Shown here one piece after another: positions 52,116 through 61,210 of a DNA stretch of 64,000 nucleotides. The DNA is from an uncultured Dorea sp. GTDB taxonomy: Bacteria; Bacillota; Clostridia; Lachnospirales; Lachnospiraceae. Position 1 is the stretch's first letter; every line of letters begins with the position of its first letter. The notes below the pieces were generated by a model. It was not told the origin of the DNA. It did no database searches and saw only the letters and a list, made by a program, of their open reading frames with translations. Where the stretch lies: the NCBI GenBank assembly GCA_947645355.1, contig CANSCI010000002.1:1-64000 (forward strand). The letters are read 5' to 3'. Made by a program: the position numbers and the translations under genes.

Positions 52116-53204
52116 TTATAATCCTTTTTTTGCATGAATACCATATATCACAGGATAATCCATATCGCTCGCACAAAAATCTTCTTCCCGTAATTCCTCA
52201 CATGCGGCTCCATATAAGAATGCCATAGCCGTTTTAACATTTCCATAATGGACGATCTCAACATTTTCTTTCCCAAATACAGGATAAAACAATCTTTTCA
52301 GACCGCTCATATAAAATGAATGGAACATTCCCCAGTTATTATCATCATATCGTGCAATCTGCGATATGCCGGATACTGTAATAAGAGCAGAGCCTCCCTT
52401 TTTCAGTCCCATAAAAATATGTTTTACAGCAGACTCCACATTATATATAAACATCAATGTCTGCGTAACAATCATTGTGTCACAGAACTCTTTCTCGATT
52501 CCCTCTCCTGTTTCCAGATTGCCCTTTACTACATTGTTTCCCCATCCTTCAACATGAAGCATGACCGAATCCGTTACACGATCCTCCCCAAACTGTTTTG
52601 TATAAGTATCCTCAGCAATTTCAAGGCATCTTCCAGAAATAAACCGCTTATGCTCATCAAGAAATTTCTCAATATAATATCTGTCTACCGGTTTCCCCCT
52701 TTTTCTTCCAAAATAAGCATCAATGGGTTTCGTTTTCATTGAAAGTAATTTGTCAAGCAATATATCCCTTTTACGTGATACTGCACGGTATATATCCATT
52801 ATATAATAAGTCTTCTCATCCAATAACACCCGGAAATCGTTATCCAATACGCAATATACTTGATCTGATTCAACAATTATCTGCAAGATTTCATCTGCCA
52901 GTATTTTTTCTTCTTCCTCTACCGGATAATAGACCTTTCCGATCCTTATTCTTTTACTGCATTCACTCTCTCCAATTATTTTACTCACCTGAAGAGCCAT
53001 CGGCACAAAATAATCCGACATTATAATGACAGGTACTTCCGGCAGACGAAGTAATTCATCCGGCAGACATATTCTGGCAGATGAAGAATTTATCTTCTCT
53101 GCATGGTTATCCAAAATACATATGACTTCATTTTTCCTCTCCACCAGTTCCCTGCGCTTTGCAAACAAGTTCCCGGCCCCAAATAAAATCACCTTTTCTT
53201 TCAT
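52116..53204 (-). CDS. SAM-dependent methyltransferase-like protein with N-terminal Rossmann domain
   Basis: A 362-residue protein. Residues 1-95 are the shared Rossmann-type module (KVILFGAGNLFAKRRELV, CILDNHAEKI, VIIMSDYFVPMALQV). From about residue 165 it resembles class I methyltransferases of polysaccharide loci: KPVDRYYIEKFLDEHK, GRCLEIAEDTYTKQFG, DTMIVTQTLMFIYNVESAVKHI, GLKKGGSALITVSGISQIARYD and VHYGNVKTAMAFLYG. The usual glycine-rich SAM loop is weak (LEIAEDTY), so catalytic activity is likely but not certain. The ATG at 53204 overlaps the stop of the deacetylase gene (TAATG). Confidence 0.72.
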   Translation of the reverse strand: MKEKVILFGAGNLFAKRRELVERKNEVICILDNHAEKINSSSARICLPDELLRLPEVPVIIMSDYFVPMALQVSKIIGESECSKRIRIGKVYYPVEEEEKILADEILQIIVESDQVYCVLDNDFRVLLDEKTYYIMDIYRAVSRKRDILLDKLLSMKTKPIDAYFGRKRGKPVDRYYIEKFLDEHKRFISGRCLEIAEDTYTKQFGEDRVTDSVMLHVEGWGNNVVKGNLETGEGIEKEFCDTMIVTQTLMFIYNVESAVKHIFMGLKKGGSALITVSGISQIARYDDNNWGMFHSFYMSGLKRLFYPVFGKENVEIVHYGNVKTAMAFLYGAACEELREEDFCASDMDYPVIYGIHAKKGL

Positions 53205-54490
53205 TATCCGTACAACCCCCATATTTTTCTGATTTTCTTTTCCATGTCCTCGCCTTCGAAGACCATATGGCGGGGAAGGTTATATGTCCCGTCGTCGACA
53301 CTGATATTTCCATTCCTGACCAGCATGGACTTCTTTATTCCACAGTCAGCTATCATTTTATCTGCCAAATCGCACCTGTCCTTAGGCCCTCCATATGGAT
53401 AAGCAAACACCTTTATCTTTTTCCCTGTTTTTTCTTCCAGGATACCTAATGATTCCTCTATCTCCAAACGAAGTAAGTTCTCTGAATGAAAACTACCCAT
53501 GGACAAATGTGATTTTGTATGACCTCCAATCGTTACATACGGAGACCTGGCCATTCTTTCTAACTCCGGCGTATTCACGCATCTGAGTTCGGATGTTTCC
53601 GGCTGCTCTAATCCCAGCAGAGAGCGGAGATCTGCCAAATTGCCCCTTCGTTCTGCCGGATCCATATCTTTTATAAGATTCCTGATCCTGACACATACAT
53701 CCCTGCTGTCATTTGCATCCGAAATCTTATAGGAAACACCGCCAAATACAAATTCACCCCTATACTTATCGATCAAAAATATCTTTTCCAGTTCATCCCA
53801 CCAATACATTTCATCCGTGTCAATCAGATCTGTGCTTACAAAGATTGTTGCGGGAACATGGTACTTTTCTAAGATCGGCAGTGCATACCTGTAATTATCT
53901 GCGTAGCCGTCATCAAACGTAACCACAACATACTTCTGATCCGCTTCAACTATATTGCTCCATTCCTCTTCTAATCTCAAAACTTTATAATTTTGACTGA
54001 TATACCTGATATGTTCCTCAAAAGTTCTGGGAGAAACATTCAGTTTCCAAAAATTATAATTAGAGTCTATAATTCTATGATACATTAAAACAGCAATATT
54101 TTTTTGCGGAACAATGCAGCTAAATAAAGTCTCGTCCTTAATAACATCCCATTCCTTTTCGGTGAGTGTTATATAATGATACAACTTCTTATTTTCAAGT
54201 TCCCAGACTACCTCCGCACTATACAACTCTGACACGGCGACAATAATTATATCTTCTTTGTCCGGCACTCTGGCAACGGCTCTCTGCACAACGTATTTTT
54301 CCAGTGCAATGACTTCTTTCCCCAGAACAACACTTTGTTGATCTGCACGGCTCACAATAAATTTTTCAATATGACCGATATTCTGTTCTTTCAGGAAAGC
54401 ATAAAGAGTCCTCCCATATGTTCCCGCTCCGTAGATATATATATTATGGTGACGGCAGGCGTCTTTTAACTTATGTGCAACACTAATCAT
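53204..54490 (-). CDS. Polysaccharide deacetylase (NodB-type) with N-terminal Rossmann domain
   Basis: A 428-residue protein. Residues about 14-110 are a Rossmann-like module (IYIYGAGTYGRTLYAFL, FIVSRADQQSVVLGK, IIIVAVSELYSAEVVWELE). Residues about 130-425 are a carbohydrate esterase family 4 / NodB domain: LMYHRII, VVTFDDGYADNYRYALPIL with TFDDG at 191-195 (catalytic base and metal Asp), TIGGHTKSHLSMG (metal His pair HxxxH), and FAYPYGG. There is no signal peptide, so it should act in the cytoplasm on a lipid-linked or nucleotide-linked intermediate rather than on finished wall polymer. It overlaps the WbsX-type gene by eight bases. Confidence 0.83.
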   Translation of the reverse strand: MISVAHKLKDACRHHNIYIYGAGTYGRTLYAFLKEQNIGHIEKFIVSRADQQSVVLGKEVIALEKYVVQRAVARVPDKEDIIIVAVSELYSAEVVWELENKKLYHYITLTEKEWDVIKDETLFSCIVPQKNIAVLMYHRIIDSNYNFWKLNVSPRTFEEHIRYISQNYKVLRLEEEWSNIVEADQKYVVVTFDDGYADNYRYALPILEKYHVPATIFVSTDLIDTDEMYWWDELEKIFLIDKYRGEFVFGGVSYKISDANDSRDVCVRIRNLIKDMDPAERRGNLADLRSLLGLEQPETSELRCVNTPELERMARSPYVTIGGHTKSHLSMGSFHSENLLRLEIEESLGILEEKTGKKIKVFAYPYGGPKDRCDLADKMIADCGIKKSMLVRNGNISVDDGTYNLPRHMVFEGEDMEKKIRKIWGLYG

Positions 54491-56018
54491 AGGGAAACAG
54501 CCTTTCTAATCCGCTCACAATCTCATCTACTAAAATGTAATTTGATATGCCGTGCTTATGAAATTGATCCACTACCTCATGATAATAATTCGGCACAGAC
54601 ACTATTATCAAGTCCGTCTCCGGCATATTGTCCGTCAATGGAATGATCGCAACTTCTTCGTCCAGTTGATCTGCATTCTTATCCACAAAATAACTGACTT
54701 TAATATTGCTCATATCCAACAAAACATTTAATAATCTTCCAACAATCCCATATCCATAGACTGCTACACGCGACACATGTTCAAATGCCGGATGTTTCGC
54801 TAACGGTATCCCGCGATTCATCAGTTTTATCAATAGATCCAAAATTCTTACATTTACCAGCGCCTTTTCTAATTCATTCCTATAATAATCTAACTCCAGT
54901 ATCTGCTCGTCCGATAACGGGGTTACACGAAATTCCTCTGTTCTGACTGTTTTATACTCCTGCTTTGCCTTTTTGATTGCCTCCAGATACTGATAGCCGT
55001 ATTTTTCATCTGGCTCTAAGTGATTTCCCTCCCCCCATTCATTCCATGCATTAAGAAAGACCAATTCATTTCCTTTATCCTCACTTTTCTTAAGAAGCCT
55101 TTTTAGCCATTTCTCAAATTGCCCGGGCGTGCCGCTTATCACATGTCCATTATTGCCCTGCCGGGGCGTATCGTCATAGTTCACCAGTCCCGTATAGTAT
55201 GTTTTCTTATCGGAATAATCCTGCTTAATACTGGTATTCCAGTATGTATCATAACTGTATATTGCGGCATCTGATCCCTCAACTTTAGAATATGGAACTT
55301 TCGGAAGTATTTCCCCTGGTTCATAAATAACAGCAGCGTCCAATATATCCGCATCTTCAGGCTGATAATAAGAACCGATCAGATAGATTCCCTGCAGTCC
55401 ATTCTCTATTGCTAACGATCTCCAATATTCTATCATTTCAGCCAGACACTCTACCAAATCCGTACGGTGAATCCACATCACAGGCTTGTTATCCACCCGA
55501 ATATATCTGGGATCCTTAAAAAAGGGCAGCAGATAATTAAAATGTTTTTCCCAATCCGCTTTCCCTCCATAAGTCTGCTCAATCAACAACGCTTTACCGT
55601 CTTCAGTCGTCTGAATGTCATCCTCATTGATCCAAAAGTCCGCATCTTTCATCTTTGCCCACGACCTGGCCCATGACATATTCGCCCAGCAAAAACAAAA
55701 CGGCATATCTATGTCGTCCCATTTCAACAAGTTCTGTGCCGGCTTCTCCAGCATCTGCTTCCCCTCTTTAAACCAATAATGATAGAAACATAATCCATCT
55801 ACCTGATACCGCTGCATCAATTCAGCCTGCCATCTCATGGCATCCTTTTCTAAAAGATTATAATAATTCTTGTCGAGCGGAATATGCGGCTGATAATGAC
55901 CCGGATATAAAGGAATTCCATTCTTTGTAGATACCCAATCTGTAAAATCTTTTCCCCACCAGGCTTCGTTTTCCGGCACTTTATGAAACTGTGGAAGATA
56001 TAACGCAACAACTTTCAT
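54483..56018 (-). CDS. WbsX-type (glycoside hydrolase 99-like) protein with C-terminal Rossmann domain
   Basis: A 511-residue protein. Residues 1 to about 340 match the WbsX/glyco_hydro_99-like family common in O-antigen and capsule loci: VALYLPQFHKVPENEAWWGKDFTDW, GHYQPHIPLDKNYY, GLCFYHYWFKEGKQMLEKP, FCFCWANMSWARSW, FLNAWNEWGEGNHLEPD. The C-terminal 105 residues are a Rossmann module (VAVYGYGIVGRLLNVLLD, YFVDKNADQL, LIIVSVPNYYHEVVDQFHKHG). WbsX proteins are often annotated as glycosyltransferases; the actual reaction (transfer or trimming) is unresolved. Confidence 0.8.
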   Translation of the reverse strand: MKVVALYLPQFHKVPENEAWWGKDFTDWVSTKNGIPLYPGHYQPHIPLDKNYYNLLEKDAMRWQAELMQRYQVDGLCFYHYWFKEGKQMLEKPAQNLLKWDDIDMPFCFCWANMSWARSWAKMKDADFWINEDDIQTTEDGKALLIEQTYGGKADWEKHFNYLLPFFKDPRYIRVDNKPVMWIHRTDLVECLAEMIEYWRSLAIENGLQGIYLIGSYYQPEDADILDAAVIYEPGEILPKVPYSKVEGSDAAIYSYDTYWNTSIKQDYSDKKTYYTGLVNYDDTPRQGNNGHVISGTPGQFEKWLKRLLKKSEDKGNELVFLNAWNEWGEGNHLEPDEKYGYQYLEAIKKAKQEYKTVRTEEFRVTPLSDEQILELDYYRNELEKALVNVRILDLLIKLMNRGIPLAKHPAFEHVSRVAVYGYGIVGRLLNVLLDMSNIKVSYFVDKNADQLDEEVAIIPLTDNMPETDLIIVSVPNYYHEVVDQFHKHGISNYILVDEIVSGLERLFPYD

Positions 56019-56026
56019 TTCTCCGC

Positions 56027-56116
56027 CTATTTTCCTTTCTTAATTCCAAGTCTTGTTCCCAAAAAATCACAAGCATATATCTCTTTTCCATCAAACTGCC
56101 CTAATGCATTCTTCAT
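56027..56116 (-). CDS. Candidate small protein or gene remnant (29 residues)
   Basis: An ATG at 56116 with a perfect AGGAGG site eight bases upstream opens a 29-codon frame (starts MKNALGQFDGKEIYACDFLG, ends KKGK) that stops nine bases before the WbsX-type gene. The ribosome site is stronger than those of many neighbours. The peptide is not recognised. It could be a leader peptide coupling translation, or the N-terminus left from a deleted gene between the propeller-like gene and WbsX. Confidence 0.35.
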   Translation of the reverse strand: MKNALGQFDGKEIYACDFLGTRLGIKKGK

Positions 56117-56144
56117 CAACTGTTCCTCCTGCTTTTTTGATACA

Positions 56145-57218
56145 CTACCTCGCCTTCAGCAGACCTTCGATATAAGTACGCAAATCCATCAATGACTCTG
56201 GCTCCTCATAAAAGAGGGCTCCCCCGCAGTCTATCCGATATCTCACCCAGTCCACTTTTGACGGATATCGTGGGATGTGCCAAGACAGGCTACCCGTCTT
56301 TTTTGATATCTTTAAGTGCTCTTTATAGGCATGACTCATAAAATAATACCACTCTGAGTCCTCACAGTATCCACGAAATGCCGCCCAATGCTCCCTCCCC
56401 TCTATTCGTTCTCTTCCGGCTGTGATATCCTCCGCAGAAATCAATTGACCCGTTTCCAAATCATATATTTCTATGTATTTTCCGACAGCCGGCAAAAGTA
56501 CACAGCGATTTGGTTCCACAAATGCCATTCTTATATAACGTTTATTTCTCTGCTGCTCTTTTTGTATTTCACAAAAACACGCTTTTTTCTCCACCGTATC
56601 CCAAATACATATTTCCCCTCCGACAAGCAATATATAAACTAATTCCTGCCAGAGCACCGTATGTACTATGTTGGAAATACCTACATCCGTTTCAAAAAAT
56701 TCCCACTGGTATGTTTTCAAATCAATACACACAATCTCGCCGTCATTTGAAAACATCCATACTTTTTCATTTTGCTGACAGACAGATTGAAACGTAATAT
56801 CTGCCCATGGCTGGGGATAGCACCATATGGAAAATTCTTTTGAATCGCAGTCAAATATCAACACCTGTTTTACATATCTGGGAAATATATACAAATTATT
56901 TCCTATTGAAAAAACGGTAATAAAATTTCCATCCTGCATTCTTCCGCAATCAACAGGATAGTTATGACATGTCCCTTTCTCTAACTCATATTCCAATAAG
57001 CACATTCCATCTACAGATAAAAAGTACAGAGAATCCGTCACACATGCACAGCAATCCGCAATAAATATCTGGTTATATTCGCGGATCGGCATATAATGTA
57101 ACATTTTCATTGTTTTATCCATCTTAACAAGCCAGTTTTCTTCTACTGCATAATAATAAATATTTTCTTTATGAATAATGCAGTCTCTCGTTGAAAATAC
57201 CCTGTCCACAACAAGCAT
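56145..57218 (-). CDS. Hypothetical beta-propeller-like protein in the glycan locus
   Basis: A 357-residue protein without signal peptide or membrane segment. It consists of repeated blocks of about 40-50 residues with alternating beta strands and regularly placed Trp/Tyr/Asp (for example KVWMFSNDGEIVCIDLKTYQWEFF, LVYILLVGGEICIWDTVEKK, GKYIEIYDLETGQLISAE), a pattern typical of WD40/Kelch/PQQ-like propellers. No catalytic motif is recognised. Such a protein is unusual inside a polysaccharide operon; a scaffold or glycan-sensing role is possible but unsupported. It sits 17 bases behind the GT gene and is AT-rich. Confidence 0.6.
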   Translation of the reverse strand: MLVVDRVFSTRDCIIHKENIYYYAVEENWLVKMDKTMKMLHYMPIREYNQIFIADCCACVTDSLYFLSVDGMCLLEYELEKGTCHNYPVDCGRMQDGNFITVFSIGNNLYIFPRYVKQVLIFDCDSKEFSIWCYPQPWADITFQSVCQQNEKVWMFSNDGEIVCIDLKTYQWEFFETDVGISNIVHTVLWQELVYILLVGGEICIWDTVEKKACFCEIQKEQQRNKRYIRMAFVEPNRCVLLPAVGKYIEIYDLETGQLISAEDITAGRERIEGREHWAAFRGYCEDSEWYYFMSHAYKEHLKISKKTGSLSWHIPRYPSKVDWVRYRIDCGGALFYEEPESLMDLRTYIEGLLKAR

Positions 57219-57235
57219 ACCTCTTTCACCTAATT

Positions 57236-59167
57236 TTATTCTTCACAACTATATTTTCTTGAGATCTCTCCAAACAAATCTTCCAAACAAATTATTTCCG
57301 CAGAATCATCCATGGTCAGGGACACAAGTATTTCCGAATTTGCAACAGTTGTTGTATTCAAAATCACATCCACTTTTTCTAATTTGTCCGAAGGTAAAAA
57401 TACCTTAATCTCACAATCCAGACTTTCTGCCCTTTTGTCTATTCCATAGATAACTCTTACCAATCCTCCTGACAATTCCTTTGCCAGACTTTTACCCATA
57501 TAACTCATGCCATATATAGCCGCTGTCCGATATCCCCGGCTATGTAGATACTCATCAATACGAAAATCCTTTTGCTTTATTTCCAGCCATTTAATTGCCG
57601 TCTTATATAAACACAAATGTTTATTCGTAAGGTGAATGTACTCACTCAGATGTTCTTCCAATCTATTGATATATAGATATAATAACCCCATATCGTACTT
57701 TCGGTCTAACCGAAACACCTCTTCCTGCAGTCTTTTATCCACTGGATTTTCTATTAAATACCTGCAAACCTGCTTTGCGGCTTCTTCCTGCAGCACCTGG
57801 CAATTAATATATTCTTGTTCTTCCATACGTTTCTGAGGATGGAAGGTATGTATGCTGTGAGAGTTAAACCGTTCCAATATATCTTCCCATCTCTGCATCC
57901 ATTCCGTTTGACTCCATCGCCAAAGATCCGGCGATACTTGATATTTGTCCCCGTTCCCATTTAAAACATCTAATGTTTTTTCCACCAATTCGGACACCGA
58001 CTCTGCCGACCGAATGTCTGACCGCTCCATCCCTCTTCCCACAATATTAGGCCAGAGACACGGTACTCCCGCTTGTTCGGCTATTGATTTCCCCGAAGAC
58101 CCCTGCGGAAAGGAAAGAACATATAGATCCGCACCTGAAATAATCTGTTCTACCTCGTCACGCGGTAATATGCCCAACGCTCTGGCTCTTCCCTTCGTAT
58201 CCTGTTCCAGGCAAAGCCACTTTTTCTCCGTTCTGTCCGGCCCAATGATCAAAAAGCGGCATGGACGGCCACTCTGTTCTATGACTTCTTTTACATAAGA
58301 GCTGAAGTCATACCCGATTACGCTTTTATAACGGTATCCATAACCCATAGATACTATCAAACTTTCGTCTTCTGCAATGTGATACGTTTTATTTATCCAC
58401 CGGCGAATCTCTTCTTTTTTCTGTTTTTTTGTTTTGTTCTCTTCCATCTTTCCCATTCCCGGGAACTGCAGATGGACACAATCAGAAAGAGGTATCCCCC
58501 TGTAACGTACCGCCTTATCAATGTCAAACGGAAACAAATTCAAAATAACATCTGATACAGAAAACCCAAATGAAAATCTCCAATCCGCATGGTTATAAAA
58601 ATATACCGGTATCTTCCAATTTTTATTGCTGTATGCTAAAATCGGTATTATATCCTCCATATGGTTAAAGAGAAGAATTCGGCTGAATTTTTGAGATACC
58701 TCCAAAAGCTCCCGCGCTTTTTCATCCTCCGTCCCAGATAAAAAAACCAGCTCTCCACCTGATATTTTCACAGCCTTTTTTATAAAGTCAGGAACATACT
58801 GCTCGTTCATATCGGTAAAAACAATCGAGTAAGTTCTTTTTCTGTCCCATTTGATCCAATTGTGCACCAGAAGCGTATGACCGCCAGTGGCGCCAGCCTG
58901 AGTCATAACAATCAAGATATGATCGTCTTGAGGTCTTGACAGAGAATGGAACCTGATCTCTTTCCCCATATCTACAATCTGCTGTTCCAAATCGTTACTG
59001 GAATATATTCCTGTCACATACCAAGAATACATGACGCCTATAAGAGATAACAGCTTTAGCTTCTTTTCTCTTGCATCCTGCAAGGGAATCTGATTTTCCA
59101 GCTCCTTTATACAGGCGTGATTTCTGTCGATCCTGTCTTTCACTTCCTCCAAAGACCTATACTCCAT
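57236..59167 (-). CDS. Glycosyltransferase (GT-B type) with C-terminal Rossmann domain
   Basis: A 643-residue protein. A helical N-terminus (1-75) precedes a GT-B region: HILIVMTQAGATGGHTLLVHNW, YSIVFTDMNEQYVPDF, ILLFNHMEDIIPIL, then LIVSMGYGYRYKSVIGYDF and ARALGILPRDEVEQIISGADLYVLSFPQGSSGKSIAEQAGVP, which resembles the donor-binding lobe. A helical linker of about 100 residues follows (455-530). The C-terminus from about 535 is a Rossmann module (TAAIYGMSYMGKSLAKEL, VIYGIDKRAESLD, VILNTTTVANSEILVSL). A CAGGGAGGAA site precedes the ATG. The sugar donor is unknown. Confidence 0.7.
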   Translation of the reverse strand: MEYRSLEEVKDRIDRNHACIKELENQIPLQDAREKKLKLLSLIGVMYSWYVTGIYSSNDLEQQIVDMGKEIRFHSLSRPQDDHILIVMTQAGATGGHTLLVHNWIKWDRKRTYSIVFTDMNEQYVPDFIKKAVKISGGELVFLSGTEDEKARELLEVSQKFSRILLFNHMEDIIPILAYSNKNWKIPVYFYNHADWRFSFGFSVSDVILNLFPFDIDKAVRYRGIPLSDCVHLQFPGMGKMEENKTKKQKKEEIRRWINKTYHIAEDESLIVSMGYGYRYKSVIGYDFSSYVKEVIEQSGRPCRFLIIGPDRTEKKWLCLEQDTKGRARALGILPRDEVEQIISGADLYVLSFPQGSSGKSIAEQAGVPCLWPNIVGRGMERSDIRSAESVSELVEKTLDVLNGNGDKYQVSPDLWRWSQTEWMQRWEDILERFNSHSIHTFHPQKRMEEQEYINCQVLQEEAAKQVCRYLIENPVDKRLQEEVFRLDRKYDMGLLYLYINRLEEHLSEYIHLTNKHLCLYKTAIKWLEIKQKDFRIDEYLHSRGYRTAAIYGMSYMGKSLAKELSGGLVRVIYGIDKRAESLDCEIKVFLPSDKLEKVDVILNTTTVANSEILVSLTMDDSAEIICLEDLFGEISRKYSCEE

Positions 59168-59247
59168 TTTGATTCTGATTCCTCCCTGTATGGATATCTG
59201 ATTTTACAAACTTTCTTCCTGCATCCGATATACAAATCCATTTCCGG

Positions 59248-60045
59248 TTACTTAAACAATACATATGTGTCATGTGGCTTCCTTTTCTCATAAGGCGGCA
59301 GTTCCCAGTAATTGCCGTAACACGGGCATAAAATCCCCTCCGCGTTATACGGCCCCCAAAATTCATGCCCTTCGAACAGATATCTCCTCAAAGGAAACAC
59401 ATCCTTTTTTTTCAGGGAATCCAGCCCGTACACAACAAAATAATATTCTCGTTCTTCCGAAGTATCGCTGCTGTGTTTTTTATTTTTTTCATTTTGTAGC
59501 TGCTCTTTTATCTTCTCTGTCTTATCTCTACAGGCATCCTCTGTTAAAAGCCCAAGCTCTCTTTTTGTCTCATAATGCAGCAGATTTTCTTCATAAATCT
59601 GCTGCCGGCCTTCACCGCTTAAGCATTCTTTTAGTTTATAAAGGTCAAGACTCAATCCCTGATACTTGTAAAATCTGTCGTCACTGTAACAATCCGTATA
59701 CACTTCCGAATTCAGATCGCGTATTCTGGCCCAATAAGGCCAATAGATCGGATCGCTCTGTTTATCATGAACAATCAGCCAATCCGGCAGTTCATCCCTC
59801 AGATATCCTATTGCTTCCTCATAGGTATCTTCAAAAAGAAACAGGTCAAAGTCATCGTCCCACGGAATGAAGCCTTTATGCCTTACTGCCCCCAACAGGG
59901 TCCCATATGTAAGCATGTAAGGTATCTGGTGTTTCTCTAAAATATCGCGAACACAAACAGCCATTGCAAGCAGCCTGTTTTGAACCTTCTTAATATCCCT
60001 TTTACTATAAGCGGCTGTATCCGGAAATTCAATAGCATCTTTCAT
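59248..60045 (-). CDS. LicD family phosphotransferase
   Basis: A 265-residue LicD-type nucleotidyltransferase-fold protein. The diagnostic run GTLLGAVRHKGFIPWDDDFD (residues 48-67) carries the acidic metal-binding residues, followed by IRDLNSEVY and LSLDLYKL. LicD enzymes transfer phosphocholine or a related phospho-group from a CDP donor to sugars of teichoic acids or LPS. Here it directly follows phosphonopyruvate decarboxylase (five bases apart) in a phosphonate operon, so the transferred group may be a CMP-activated phosphonate (inference). Length is typical of the family (250-290). Confidence 0.85.
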   Translation of the reverse strand: MKDAIEFPDTAAYSKRDIKKVQNRLLAMAVCVRDILEKHQIPYMLTYGTLLGAVRHKGFIPWDDDFDLFLFEDTYEEAIGYLRDELPDWLIVHDKQSDPIYWPYWARIRDLNSEVYTDCYSDDRFYKYQGLSLDLYKLKECLSGEGRQQIYEENLLHYETKRELGLLTEDACRDKTEKIKEQLQNEKNKKHSSDTSEEREYYFVVYGLDSLKKKDVFPLRRYLFEGHEFWGPYNAEGILCPCYGNYWELPPYEKRKPHDTYVLFK

Positions 60046-60050
60046 TCATT

Positions 60051-61205
60051 TCATACTCCCTTATTTTTTGTGACAGGCTTTTTGTCATACCATCCGCTTA
60101 ACGATTCCTGAAAGTCTTTCCTCATTTGTACGGCGCCTGTTTTTGGCCTCCCTAAGTCTTTTCTTGAAACCGCTGCCACCCGTATCTCACAAAACGTCAG
60201 CGTTCTCTCCGCTGCTGTTTCCAAAAATCCCCCCAGATCTTCCGCAGAACATACGGTCAATACCTTTGGATATCCGCACGCCCGCGCAACTCCTGGCAAA
60301 TCTACTGTCCCGGCCACTGTCGGCGCCCCGCCCACACTCTCATGGGCCTCATTATTAAACACGACATGAATCAGATTTTCCGGCTTTCGATTACCGATAA
60401 CTGCTAATGCGCCCATATGCATCAGCATGGCTCCGTCTCCGTCAAGACACCATACTTGCCTTTGAGGATTATGTAAAGCTACCGATAACGCCAACGAACT
60501 ACAATGTCCCATAGCTCCCACTGTAAGAAAATCCCTCTCATGGCCCTGCTTTTTTCTCTCACGCACTTCATATAATTCCCGACTGATTTTTCCGGTTGTT
60601 GATACCACTAAGTTCCCTGCTATTGTCTCTGTCAGGCGTTCAATTACCCATTCGCGGTTTAATGAAAAGATATTTCCATAATCCGGCTTTTTCCCGTGAT
60701 AGGACAAGCCCCCTTTTTTTATAACAAACGCAACGCTTCTTCCTTTAGCCAGATATTTCCCTGCTTCTGCTCTTTGGGTTCTCAATTCATCTTCCTGCGT
60801 TTCCTTGTCTACGACATATGTTGGGATTTCCACATCGTGCAATAGTGTCTGCGTAACCAAGCCCTGAAAGGCATGCTGCGGTTCATCCGCAGTCCCCGGT
60901 TCCCCCCGCCATCCTACCACAAATATAACAGGGATTTTACACACTCTTTCATTTAACAGAGAGGCAGCTGGATTGATCATATTGCCAATACCGCTGTTTT
61001 GCATATATACAACAGGATATTTTCCGGTTGACAAATAATAGCCCGCCGCCAATGCCGCTGCATTTCCTTCGTTTGCAGCAATCATATGCCTTTTTGTTTC
61101 CCCATACCGCTCCAACAGATAATCATACAAAGGCTTTAGCGTAGAGTCCGGCACTCCAGTAAAAAAATCTGAGTCTAAGATTTCTATAAATTTCTCTGTC
61201 TGCAT
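60051..61205 (-). CDS. aepY: Phosphonopyruvate decarboxylase
   Basis: Converts phosphonopyruvate to phosphonoacetaldehyde, the irreversible step that drives phosphonate synthesis. The 384-residue ThDP enzyme starts with FFTGVPDSTLKPLYDYL, has the NEGNAAALAAGYYLSTG motif with the ThDP-activating Glu, MQNSGIGNMINPAASL, and the C-terminal ThDP-Mg site GDGAMLMHMGALAVIG...VVFNN. The length equals known Ppd enzymes (about 380). It follows aepX and the small cytidylyltransferase gene on the same strand with five- or six-base gaps. Confidence 0.93.
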   Translation of the reverse strand: MQTEKFIEILDSDFFTGVPDSTLKPLYDYLLERYGETKRHMIAANEGNAAALAAGYYLSTGKYPVVYMQNSGIGNMINPAASLLNERVCKIPVIFVVGWRGEPGTADEPQHAFQGLVTQTLLHDVEIPTYVVDKETQEDELRTQRAEAGKYLAKGRSVAFVIKKGGLSYHGKKPDYGNIFSLNREWVIERLTETIAGNLVVSTTGKISRELYEVRERKKQGHERDFLTVGAMGHCSSLALSVALHNPQRQVWCLDGDGAMLMHMGALAVIGNRKPENLIHVVFNNEAHESVGGAPTVAGTVDLPGVARACGYPKVLTVCSAEDLGGFLETAAERTLTFCEIRVAAVSRKDLGRPKTGAVQMRKDFQESLSGWYDKKPVTKNKGV

Positions 61206-61210
61206 CCACT

